A stretch of 64,000 bases of DNA from Dinochytrium kinnereticum (Eukaryota > Chytridiomycota > Chytridiomycetes > Chytridiales > Chytridiaceae): positions 1-64,000 of the forward strand of contig JADGJT010000049.1 of NCBI GenBank assembly GCA_027604005.1. The letters run 5' to 3'. The translations under genes and the position numbers were made by a program. Below, in pieces: positions 46,872 through 61,000 of this stretch. Position 1 is the stretch's first letter, and every line of letters starts with the position of its first letter. Below the pieces are notes generated by a model that saw only the letters and a program-made list of their open reading frames with translations, made no database searches and had not been told where the DNA came from.

Positions 46872-48899
46872 TTACCGACGGAATTTTTGCCTCTTAGGCT
46901 TCTTCAACTTTCCTGTCTCGTACTCCTTTTCGTAGGCAGAGGGTCGGAACTCTCGCTTCCGTGTTCTTGCTAGAATGTCGTTGCGCTTTTCAACTAAGGC
47001 CATTAAGTCATCATCGCCGTCATCACCCCATGACATGACTTTTCATTTTTAAGGGAAAGGGAATATTTAGTCAGAATATTCAGTTTTTTCCAGTGCGAAA
47101 TACATACCTTTTGAAGCAAATGAAAGCGTTGATTTGGGTGGTAAGGCATTCGGACGTTTGGGGAAGGGCATATCGGCAGGGGATTTGTTCATCCTTTCTG
47201 TCTTCCATGGGCTAGTCGCCACCACGTTCACAGACAGATCCTTCTTTGCCGGAATAGCCGTGGGTCGAGCCGGCGTTGCACCTAGAACAACTTTCACTGG
47301 CGATCCATTATGCGTGGTTTTAGCTGCCGTTCCATTTATATTGGCCTTTGCTGGCGTTCCATTTATATTGGCCTTTGCCGGTGTTCCACTTTGAGCATTT
47401 TTTGAGGACTTTATATCTTTTGAAGAAGACTTGTGATATGAGTTAGTAAAAAATGGGGGAAAATTAATTCGAACCATAATGGATTCTTTGTTGCCATTAA
47501 CAACGTTATAGAAGAGTATATATGCTTTTTGCTGTAAAACAGTCTTGAGACTGACTTCTCTAACCTAGCAAATGATGGGAATCAATCGTTATTACCTAAA
47601 GGCAAGCGATCACCTCCTCATCATCCATGCAATACCACATGCCATTTGGACTTTTCACAAAAGCATAGTAATGGCCTGAGTGCACCGTTTTACCAGAATG
47701 TACCAGAACGCCGCAAAGGTTGTAAGGGTCAGGCGACTACGGTATAAAATATATAAAAAAAAAAAAGTTAATTAATTTGCCTTTGAAATACTACAGAGCT
47801 TACAGCTATTGGATCGCAAAAGGGTTTGATATCGAGAGTTTTCGGGAACTCTATGAACTTATCAACCTTTATCCCGCTAGAAGAGAAGTCGAATCGTTTC
47901 AGGTGAAGGGCAAGAACGTTGGGGGGGTGAAGAATTGTGAGCCTTTTTGTAGCATCAACTTTGGTTTTACATCTATTAAATGGTTAGAATCTCTGTTTGC
48001 AAGAAGATACAAACTGAGAGCAAAAGTATTGATTATCTTTGATCAGATGCTCAGGCTTTGTAAAATGCTTGAAAGCCTTTTCAATTCCGTCACAGCCTCG
48101 CAATTCAAGGCTAACGTCCAAAGCCGTTTCCACGGTATTCGACTTGTATTTGCATTTAAGGCAAGTGACTTGGCTCTGGAGGTAGCCACCGAATATTTGA
48201 TGAATCACCGTTGATTCTTTCTCCCTTGGGTCCAGACTAGATATTAGTGATTGAAGAAACTATACCCTTACTTTTGATGGCCAAATAAACAAGCCTCTTG
48301 TAATGAGTCTATAAAGTAACGAAGAAATTCATGCGAATCCTCCTGCCGGCCCACCCTAAGGTGCTTCGCAATGGCTTTTGAGAAATGAATACAAGAAGCA
48401 TAGTATATCCTAAACACCAACATTTAAGGCGATTAACAATGTTTCTTGGGCAGATAACGCGGCTCCGTTGCTCTCCAGAAAAGCATCTAAGAACATGTGC
48501 TTCAAGCTCGCAGAAGGTGCAGTAGACCGTTTTCTTGCCTTTTTTTATTTTTTATATTTTTTTTACGTTTTAACTGATCAACATTCAACTAACGAAAAAA
48601 ACAACAATGAATGCCTTAAATATAAACTTACATATTTTCTTATGCGATCGTGTCAAAAGTTGCATGGCCAGGGGAGGGATGTAGGTCAGGCACTGCAGAA
48701 CGCTGTTCAAGAAGCAGGTGTTGCCCAGATTGTTCAGACCAGGGCCCTGGGGAAACACCTCTGGCCATCCAAAATGCAATGATTCCTTTTGAAAAGTATC
48801 GTAGTTTCGGCTGATCCTTGCATGGACGTCGTCAGGCTTCCGTCCCTTCTCCTTTCCCTTTTGATACTCGACGAATCGTATACGTCTCTTTAGCAGCAT
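46872..48899 (-). CDS. Ubiquitin carboxyl-terminal hydrolase, USP36/USP42 type
   Basis: The catalytic domain has GLNNLGNTCFLNSVLQCLTYIPPLA (Cys box), CFLCFMEMHVLR (the region of short helices), RLIHQIFGGYLQSQVTCLKCKYKSNTVETALDVSLEL, LTIHHPPNVLALHLKRF and LVHSGKTVHSGHYYAFVKSPNGMWYCMDDEEV (His box). The finger CLKCK pair and the wording of the His box place it with the USP36/USP42/USP17 group, which acts on nucleolar and chromatin substrates. The C-terminus is basic and contains GTPAKANINGTPAKANING, a short internal repeat, ending in KLKKPKRQKFRR. I take MLLKRRIRFVEYQKG (48899) as the start. An in-frame ATG at 48950 lies across the ATP5 start codon. Confidence 0.88.
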
Positions 48900-48948
48900 C
48901 GCTAGGACGAAATTTTTTTGTTCTTTGCTCTTTTTCTCAATTGCGATC

Positions 48949-49820
48949 ATGATTTCGGGTCTGCGAGCTCTGAGGGTATGCTCGTTGTCCTTCCTGGATC
49001 CCCGCACTAACGCCTCATTGTAGTTGCCCTCCCGACAGATGTCGACGGCCGCTGCCGTCCAGGTGAGATTTGGACAGATTTCTGCAGCTGGGATATTCAT
49101 GCGCTTTCATACGACCATGCAGGTGCCTATCGTTCTTCACGGCATTGAGGGACGTTATGCTACCGCCCTTTTCACCGCGGCGTCCAAGCGCGGTGCTCTG
49201 GATGCCGTGGAGTCGGACATTCAGAAGATCAAGGCTATCATCACCAAGGACACTGCGCTCCAGAGCTTCTTGGAAACCCCCATCGTCGACCGTGCTGCTA
49301 AGAGGGAGGGCGTTGCCTCGCTCCTGTCGAAGGCAAAGTACTCCGACGTTACCACCAATTTCTTTGGGCTTTTGGCGGAGAACGGACGTCTGGATCACAC
49401 GAAAAAGATTGTCTCATCCTTTGAGCAGTTGCTCATGGCTCACCGCGGTGAGATCCCCGTCGTTGTGACTTCTGCCAAGGTGCGTTAGGTCTATAGTGTT
49501 TTTTTTTCTGCAGAAGGTCATTCGTCTGAATACGGTTATTTATTTATTTATTTTTTTACGGTTGTTTAGGAGCTCGATGCCAAGGTCAGCCGCCAGGTTC
49601 GCGATATTTTGCAGAAGAGCTCTCTTATTGAGAAGACTCAGAAGATTACCATGACCAACAAGGTATTTCTTTCCACTCTTTGTGGGCTTTACTTACTTTT
49701 CCGTAGATTGACCCTGCCATCCTTGGAGGTCTCATTATCGAGATCGGCGACAAGACCATTGACTTGTCCGTGTCTTCGAAGGTTACCAAGCTTGACCGCC
49801 TCCTCAAGGAAACCATCTAA
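48949..49820 (+). CDS. ATP5: ATP synthase OSCP subunit (mitochondrial)
   Basis: The exons read MISGLRALR, LPSRQMSTAAAVQ, VPIVLHGIEGRYATALFTAASKRGALDAVESDIQKIKAIITKD to HRGEIPVVVTSAK, ELDAKVSRQVRDILQKSSLIEKTQKITMTNK and IDPAILGGLIIEIGDKTIDLSVSSKVTKLDRLLKETI. The N-terminus is a basic mitochondrial presequence. GIEGRYA is the conserved opening of mature OSCP, and the C-terminal 'PxILGGxxxxIGDKxIDxSVxxKLxxL' is the family hallmark. OSCP is the stator that joins F1 to the peripheral stalk. The start codon overlaps a possible USP start codon on the other strand (see findings). The stop is TAA at 49818-49820. Confidence 0.97.
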
Positions 49821-50030
49821 GGGCTTATATAAACTCTACCCCAATTGTCTCGTACTTTTTCTCCATTCCTGCTTACCCTCTTCAATGTAAAAAAAGCCAA
49901 CTCCTGTGGAGTATGGTACTCGAAAGTCCATGTGTCAACTATTTTCCAGCTGCCTTGATCGCTGATGCCGTTCCCATCTGAAATCACCCTTTGCAGTAGT
50001 CAAATCTACCTGACAAGTTTTTCTTAAAGA

Positions 50031-51303
<1,273 letters not shown>

Positions 51304-51511
51304 ACCTGACCCGTGTCTGAAAATGACCGCAAATGTCTATCTGAACGGCTGGCCCTGTCAGAGACAACAAAAACAATAATCAAAAGAAAGGGCAGCCCTC
51401 CTACATCACACCCTCAAAAATAAAAATTCATAATAAAAAAAAAGGCAAAAGTAAAAGCATATATCATTCTTCGCAAAAAAAAGTGACAAAAAAAAAAAAG
51501 GGCTCCAGTCT

Positions 51512-53497
<1,986 letters not shown>

Positions 53498-53557
53498 CTC
53501 TCAATTTTTTTCTTCTTTGAAAAACTACACTTTTTTTATTACTTCTTTTCCTCATAA

Positions 53558-55365
53558 TTAAAAGGTGACCTTCACGTCCTTGACCATCTCCTCCTTTGCG
53601 ATAAGATGCGTGGTCTTGTTGATAAGTTGCAGCAGCGAATTGATGTTGTGGGACCAGTCGTTGAGCACCTTGTTGGGATCCTTCTTAGGGACAAACGTGA
53701 TAACCCCAGCGGGTCTGTCGATGCGCGCAAAAATGGTCTTGTTGACGACCAAGCTGGATAGAAAGTCCTCGGCCTCCTATTCATTCATTAGAACTTAATT
53801 TAAAAGAGAGAGGGCGCAACCTTTTGTGGCAAGTCAAGCAGTTCAGTGAGTCGCTTCATGGAAATGCAAGTGTAGTACTTCGCAATTACGCGAATGTTCT
53901 AAAAATGCATCATTTTAGAAAAAGTAAGGACGTGTGAATTAGCGTGTTGAACTTACGTGCTCAATGATTCTCTGGTGAAGTACTTTCAAATGAGCAACCC
54001 CAGCCTCCGTGGAGACATCAAAGGCAGGAGTAGACTTAAGCAGAGAGCCGTAAATCTCTTCCATCTTCGGCCAACGTACAAGTTCATGCGTGATGAAGCA
54101 CTTGGCAAAATCCCTGATTACGTCAGTATTCTTAACATATAGGAAGAAAAGGCCGTACCTAAACAAACCCAATTTCGCGAGGTTCGAGTCCTCATATATC
54201 CTATGGATAAGGTCGGATTGCTCATTGTCAAAGGGGGACAAGATGACAAAGAGAATGGCGTTTCTGAGGAACTAGAAAAAACCTGATTTAGCGTCACCTC
54301 ATGATGGGAGTCTCACCTCAGGCCACCGGGTTTCATCCTCCTTAATAGAGGGAGTGTTGTACAGCTGCAAAAAGTGCTTGGAGGTGGCAAGGAACTGCGA
54401 CTCGTGAATAGAGTACGCGATCATAAGCTGATAGAAGCGAGTTTTTAGGTCCTAGTAATTCTTAGTTAAAAATCCCCATCTAGCACATTCTTACAGCATT
54501 CGCCTTGTCCTCAAACAGCTTAGTGCTGATCCTTTTGCTGATGATTTGAACACGAATGTAATCCTTCTTTTCGAGGCATAACCTCATCTGCTCCAAGATG
54601 AAGTCGGTCTTCTCACGTTTATCCATGGAACCGAAAGTTTCGACCTGAATGTTAAAAAAGACCAGAATAGCCAGAAGGTACCTGAAGCTCTTGTAAAACG
54701 TCGGCAGCCTCCGCCACCTTTCCTTCACTCTCCTTGATCTTGGCCAAAGTACGAGTGAGACGAGCCCTCTCCACCTCCACAAATATCTTGAATCCTGTTC
54801 AGCTAAAGGATTCAAACGTCAGAAAGAATACCTTTCCATCGGTCACAGTCCTCAAAGTAGCAATGAGCTGGAGCTTGGTCTCCATGTCCTGGATGCGCTC
54901 AATGAACGTCATGGCCTCCTGAATCATCTTGGTCACAGCCTAAAAGAATAGTTGGGCATTAGATAGTAAGGAGCCGCCCCACTGTTTTCAAGAGCCCATG
55001 CTTCTTTGCGAGAAGAGTTATCCTCTCTCCAAGGCCCTTCCAGTCCTTGGCGTCAAACGAGATGTTGATGATAGAAAGCAGTATTCTCGTGTTGGACGCT
55101 ACATCGGCCGACTTAATAGCATAGAATGTCAGAGGAATAGACTCCATCGCCAGCAATCCAAACCGTTCGAGTTTGTTTCTCACAAGCCAAAAGGCAGTCC
55201 AGAGCGTCGTTCATCTTTCCAGCCTGCTCACGCAATGGTCAATACCCCAGCCTCAAGCCGAACGCAAGCATGAAGCAGCAGTACCTTGACGAGGTTCTCG
55301 GCCTCCAGAATCGCGGTGTCGGCGGCCGCGGACAGGTCCAGCAGCATCTTTGGTTCCTCCGCCAT
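53558..55365 (-). CDS. RPN5: 26S proteasome regulatory subunit RPN5 (PSMD12)
   Basis: About eleven exons. The N-terminus is [16 protein letters not shown]. Helical PCI-type repeats follow: [147 protein letters not shown] and [31 protein letters not shown]. The PCI domain is [24 protein letters not shown] and [28 protein letters not shown]..., VETFGSM and YYxxIxxxRLxxLL are PSMD12 signatures. It is part of the lid of the proteasome regulatory particle. The start is 73 bp from the divergent AP-1 sigma start. Confidence 0.96.
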
Positions 55366-55438
55366 CGTTGTCGAGCAGTGTTTTTTCAGAGGCTAACAAT
55401 TTTTGAACTCGCGTTCCGTTTCCTGAGGCCAGTTCAAA

Positions 55439-56195
55439 ATGGCGATTAAATTCATACTGCTCGTCTCCAGGCAAGGTGCGCAACCGACGGACTGACTGGC
55501 GGGCGGCAGGCCCTCAACTCTACGCTGAACTTCTGACCGACCTCAATCCCATCCGCAATCTGCAGGCAAGATCAGGCTGACCAAATGGTTCACATCAGAC
55601 TGGACGAGCAAGGAGAAGTCAAAGGCCGTCAAGGAGGTCAGTCAGACCGTCCTCTCACGGCGGACAAAGATGTGCAATGTGCTTGAGTACAGGGGTGCGT
55701 TTCTTTGCTTTTACCCCCCACCCTTTGTTGATTATGGCCAACTCCCTCTCGTTCCGTATTAAATTGGAACAGATTACAAGGTTGTCTACAGACGGTTTGA
55801 ATGGCAGGCCGCGATACTTCCAAACTGAATCTTTCGTGCAGGTACGCTAGCCTCTTCTTCATCGCGGGAACGGATCTGGATGACAATGAGCTGCTCTGCT
55901 TGGAGATCATTCACCGCTATGTGGAGATACTGGACAAGTGGTTCCTGAACGTCTGCGAACTTGACATCATCTTCAACTTTCAGCAGGCATACACAATCAT
56001 GGGTTGGGATGATTAGACAGCTTTGCATGGTACTCATCAGTATTTGTTAGATGAGCTCTTGATCGGCGGAGAGCTGCAGGAGTCGAGTAAGAGGGCATGT
56101 ATTAACACGCTGAAGAGGATCGAGGAGGTTTGCATCTGCTTTACTCTGAGGCTCACCATTTCAAGACTGAGAAGCAGGAGACCGCTGGCATATAG
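55439..56195 (+). CDS. AP1S1: AP-1 clathrin adaptor complex sigma subunit
   Basis: The exons give [118 protein letters not shown] and [24 protein letters not shown], ending TEKQETAGI, for about 160 residues. The small longin fold with [29 protein letters not shown] and [10 protein letters not shown] is the sigma-1/2 pattern. The 'LLIGGE.QESSK' end favours AP-1. The subunit takes part in clathrin coats at the trans-Golgi and endosomes, like the clathrin light chain gene 20 kb away. A short microexon-like piece (22 nt, YKVVYRR) is present. Confidence 0.95.
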
Positions 56196-56272
56196 ACAGG
56201 ATTCAAAAATAAAAGCGCACATCTCATTTCCACGCATGTAAAACCCAATATATTGAAAGATCAGAGCGAGCT

Positions 56273-57067
56273 TTACACAAGGGCCTCGTAGTGCTTGGGG
56301 GCAACGGTGATGGGGGCGTTGGCCTTGCCGGAGACGAAGTGAGCCTCCCTGGGCTGGGCGGGGAGACGCTTCAAGGTGAAGGAAACTGTTTTTGGATGGA
56401 TCAGTATGAGCAAATGACAAAAAAAGGAGCTGCACTAATAAAAAGGCCATGATCGACTCACCTCCCTTGGCCTTGGCCTCGGACTTCAACTTGGCGTTGA
56501 GCTTCACACGCCTCAAAAAGTCCAGACGGCAGTTGGAGTGCTTGATGTGCTCCACCCTGATGTTGACCCTCTTCTCAATGTAACGGTTGCCGACCTGCTT
56601 GTTGATGATGATACCAACGGACGACTTGGTCACATTGTAGACGATACCAGTTTTGCTACGTAAAAAAAAGGGCCGATGTCAATATCAACCGTCTCCAAAA
56701 TAAACAGGTGCAGCTCACGTACCCGTGGTAGTACTTGTGGGGCATACCCTTCTGGACCGCACCGTTGGCCTTGATGTCAACAATGTCGCCGACCTTGTAG
56801 TTCACAAGGTAGGTCGAGAGCTTGATAGGACCCTGTGTCCTGAAGTCCCTGGAGAACAGGTGACGAGTGCGAGCCCTGAGACCTTGAAGAATGCAAAGAG
56901 TCAGTCACCGCATCCGCATCCGCAGCAAGACAGCCAGCCAGCCAGTCAGTCAGTCAGCCGGTCATTCATCATCCATCCTCCGAATCCATCAGCGACAGCC
57001 CAAACGCATCATGTCCTCCCCTCAGCGGCGGTGGTGGATGGGGGAACTCACCGAACGAGTGAGGCAT
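56273..57067 (-). CDS. RPL21: 60S ribosomal protein L21 (eL21)
   Basis: The start exon is MPHSF only. Then come [107 protein letters not shown] and [37 protein letters not shown]. Almost every block of eL21 is present ([24 protein letters not shown]). The start at 57067 is 272 bp from the divergent RPS19 start. The stop is 77 bp from the convergent AP-1 sigma stop. Confidence 0.97.
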
Positions 57068-57339
57068 GGCGGATCTTAGGTGACGAAAAAAAAGGGAGAG
57101 CAACAGGCATCTCCTAGTTGGATTTCGCTGCTGATTGCAGGTGTGGCGCAGGAAATTCACTGAAATGCGACTCTCCAGTGCAGAAGCTGGAATTCACGCT
57201 TTTGATCCAACCTGAAATGCACATCAATGCGCTCCAGCCAATCACAGGCTGTGGCTTGGCTGTTTTCGAGTTTGATCCACAAATCACACAGCTTTCTGGC
57301 TCTCTCTTTTTTTCGCCCAGACCGAACTGAACGCACATC
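57068..57339. promoter_or_regulatory. Bidirectional promoter, RPL21/RPS19
   Basis: A 272-bp spacer drives two ribosomal protein genes in opposite directions. A CCAAT box lies at 57238-57242 within CAGCCAATCACAG. A pyrimidine-rich stretch CTCTCTCTTTTTTTCGCCC precedes the RPS19 start, as in many ribosomal protein leaders. No other known element is recognised. Confidence 0.6.
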
Positions 57340-57465
57340 ATGCCCGGAACAACCGTCAAGGACGTCAACGCACACTCGTTCGTCAAGTCTTACGCCGCCT
57401 ACCTCAAGCGTACCGGCAGGCTCGAGGTCCCCAAGTGGGTCGACATTGTGAAGACCGGCACCCAG

Positions 57466-57496
<31 letters not shown>

Positions 57497-58027
57497 ACTA
57501 CGTCCGTGCTGGTAATGATGAGCCTCTCTTTCTTTCTTTTGCCCGGATTCTTCTGTGCATGGATGTGTCCGGAGAGTGATCGTATGTTCTGGATTATTGA
57601 CTATTGCATCCTTTGTATGAAAAAAGCCTCCGTTGCCAGGCACGTTTACCTTCGTGGTGGTGTCGGTGTCGGTGCCCTGAGGAAGAACTACGGTGGACGC
57701 AAGAACAGGGGTGTGAGGCCCCACCACCACACCGACGCCTCTGGGTCGGTTCTGCGGAAGGTTCTCCAGTCGTTGGAGAAGATCAAGGTTTTGGAGAAGG
57801 ACGACAAGGGGTACGTGTTGAAGTTGGATTTGGATTTTGGAAGAAAATGTTCGGATGCAATCTCTAATATTCTTTACAGTGGCAGGCGCATCAGCCAGGA
57901 CGGCCAGAAGGATCTTGACCGGTTCGTAGTTGCTTTTTCTATGATAACGTTTTATTTACATTGCACTTTTTTTTTTCCTTTACACAGTATCGCTGCCCAG
58001 ATTGTCCGCTCCGCCCAAGATGCTTAA
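57340..58027 (+). CDS. RPS19: 40S ribosomal protein S19 (eS19)
   Basis: The exons read [57 protein letters not shown], then [75 protein letters not shown] and [12 protein letters not shown]. The order and motifs DVNAHxFVKx[31 protein letters not shown] and GRRISxxGQxDLDRIA are eS19. It has about 145 residues, as usual. RPS19 is needed for 18S rRNA maturation. The stop TAA at 58025-58027 is 50 bp from the convergent dynein stop. Confidence 0.97.
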
Positions 58028-58030
58028 TCT

Positions 58031-58036
58031 AATAAA
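58031..58036 (+). terminator. AATAAA poly(A) signal of RPS19
   Basis: A canonical hexamer right after the RPS19 stop codon and 41 bp before the dynein stop on the other strand. Confidence 0.55.
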
Positions 58037-58077
58037 AGCGCCCCCTCACTGGCCCTGTCAATCCCACATTCTTGTTC

Positions 58078-61000
58078 TCAGTCGTTTAATGCCAGCAGGG
58101 CTGCAACACCTCTCCTGATCCAGTGTTCTTCTGGCTGATTTGACAGCAATCGCATGTTCATGACAAAGTTGGTGGAGTGGCTTAAGTAAAAAATGAGACA
58201 AACAGTGTTATCAAATGGCCAACATCAGTGAAGAGCTTGGGGACTTACCCTGTTGTTGAGAGGGTTCCTCGACGAGCACTGGTTTTGTACACAGGGCAGT
58301 CATATGTGTTGACAATAGATACCTTGGACGTTTCAGTCGGCTTGAGAAGAATAACGGGTAAAGTGTCGTATAGCACCCTCGAATATGATTCTGCAATGCT
58401 ATTCTGCCGAATGTCCCATCTCGCTCCCTCCAGAAAGATGCCGTTTATGTATTGGCCCTCCTCTGGTCTGACACCTGCAGTTCGGGTTTGCTGCACCTGG
58501 TACTCAAAAGTGAGCTGATCTATGGGAATGGTGTACTTTCTTGCATAGTTCTGAAGACAGCCCGTCAGGAAACTCTGTGTGAAGAAGAATCCGCTGAGCC
58601 AGTAAACAATTGGCTGGCCCTCCTCAATCCATTTGGCGAAAAAGGCGGCTCGCGTCAACAGGTCCAAGAAGTATCCTCCCAGTGGCTTCATGGACGGGTA
58701 GGACTTCTTTGCCCAGTAGGTCGGTATTTTCCCCACCAGGATACTGGTACTGACGTCCTCCACGTCAGCCGACATAACAACCAGACCCTGAATGGCCTTT
58801 TGGATGTTCAGCAAGCTTTCCCTGACGACCTCAATGAGATTCCTGTACCGTATCACCTCCTGCAACAGCACCGTGTTCATGCTGTCCTTGTAGCTGACGG
58901 GGTACTTTTGCATGATCTTTGACAGATCAAATGGCGGCGGAAGCTTCTGATACATGTCCGAAGCGGCCTCTGAGATAATCTGCTCGTTTGATTTGGCGCC
59001 CCCAGAGTCGGTCCGTGCTTGGGTGAGAAGAATGGCTCGGAAGAACATCTCGGTCTCGAGCTGGTTACGCGTAATGTCGGCGTTTTCATGAAGGCTGAAC
59101 ACGTCCGGTTTGGCTTCTAGGGGTAGCTTATCGATGAATTCTAGAATGGTGCCGTAGCCTTGGACATTTGGTATGCAGTATTGTTCACCTGAAGCGAGCT
59201 TGTAATTCTCATTGGTGACTGCCGAGTCGTTGTAATAAAGCTTTAGAAGGGTCAGTAACGCTCTTCTGTCTTTATCGTCAGTCACTCTCCCGCCATAGTT
59301 GCATTGCCCTAAAGTGAGTTTAAAGTTTGAGAGAGAGCTAATTTCTTTGACACTTACCGGTAAGGTAGATCAACGCGTCGTAAGGAACCTCATCATATTC
59401 GCTTAAAAAGTTACGAAGCTGCCTTGCTGATATTCTCAGATCCGTGTCATTGAACTCGTAAGGAATGTTCCATCCGATCGGTCCAAATTGTCTCCTCTCC
59501 TGAATGACGGCATGGAAAAAGCACAGACCGAACAGCATTTTTTCAAATGTTGCCTGCTGCTTACATCCTTCATAAAAGCTCTTCTCGGCAATAGGGTCGC
59601 TAAGGTAGGATTTCATCAGGTTTGCCTTCAACCCCTTTGGCGGCTCATTTGTCATCTTTACACCGTTCTGCAGCAGCGTAACAGGGAATTTATCGCTGGG
59701 ATACGCAGTCAACCAGAGTCTGAAATCCCTGTGAGTTGTCTCTGGCGATAGGTCCTCGCAGATTTTCTCCAGGGTCGGCATCCAACTGACCGCCAAATGA
59801 CAGTTCTGCAAAACGATCCAGGAGCCTTCAGTCACACCACTGCTCACCAGTTTGGCTGCGATGGGTCCTTGGCCTTGTCCAAGTGAAATTGACTGTAACC
59901 GATTACCTCCCATCTTCTTATCGTCTGCGAACTTGAGAAGACCCGTCATCGGGTCAGCTCCAGGGGACAGGATAAATATGAGTGGCGCGGTTGGATGCGA
60001 GTCTTGGTAACTGCTGGCGAGATTGAAGGGCGGAGGCTCTACAAACCGTTTGCCCATCTTCTCGATAATGAAGGTCTGAATGGCTGGGATAATTTTATCT
60101 GGCCGTAAACATCGGAGTACCAAGAGCCTCTGGAAGGAATTAAGAATGTTACGCCATCGGCCTATTTGTTTAGTTTATGTTAGCGAGAGTTCACCTCTAC
60201 GACATGAAAAAACAGTAATAAATGTGGCTACCTGGAAACTCCACTCTGTGAGGTTCAGAGCTCTCAAATATGTGCCTCCAATCCTCAAGATCCTCCCTGA
60301 AATGGACTGCAAAATTGGGGAAGCTCTTGTATGTTGCCAGAATCGAAATGTCCGACCACGACTTTTCGGTCAGCCAGGACGGATCTGGGTTAGGCAAAGT
60401 TTGCGCCCCGAAACCAATTCCACCCGTTAACAAGAACCTCCACTCATCACCATCGACTTCGTTATTTCCTCTGAGGATCGCTATACAGAGCATGAAGGAA
60501 AACACGAGCTTATCCTTTTCAAAGAGCGAACGGCACACGTTACAGTAGAGAGATTCTGTGAAGTGTGACCTAAGGTTGCCTAGTCGCACTTCCAGATCTG
60601 AGGACTTTTCACTGTTCTCTATCGAGTTTGTGAAAAGGTTGATGTACCATGATAGAGAATATTGGTACATTGGCTCAATGTTTGCAAGGTCCGCCACGCA
60701 GAAGAAAAGAATAGAGGAGTGGACCGCGATAGATTTGTATCCGACACGAATCTCATCAATCTTCTTTTCAGTCTTATCTGCCGTTGCCTGCTTCTCTGTG
60801 ATGGTGTTCGCGAGGACTTTTGAGGATGACATTATCTGAATTGCCGTCTCATCTTCAAGAATATTGCCCTCAGATGATGAAAGAACCTCAAGAATCTTGT
60901 CTTCAATCTCCTGGAGCTGTTTCTTGTTCTCGGCAGATTGCAAAACGAGTTGGTTCTTCATTTCCTCAAGTTCTGGTCGTTCTTTCGCGATCACTATACC

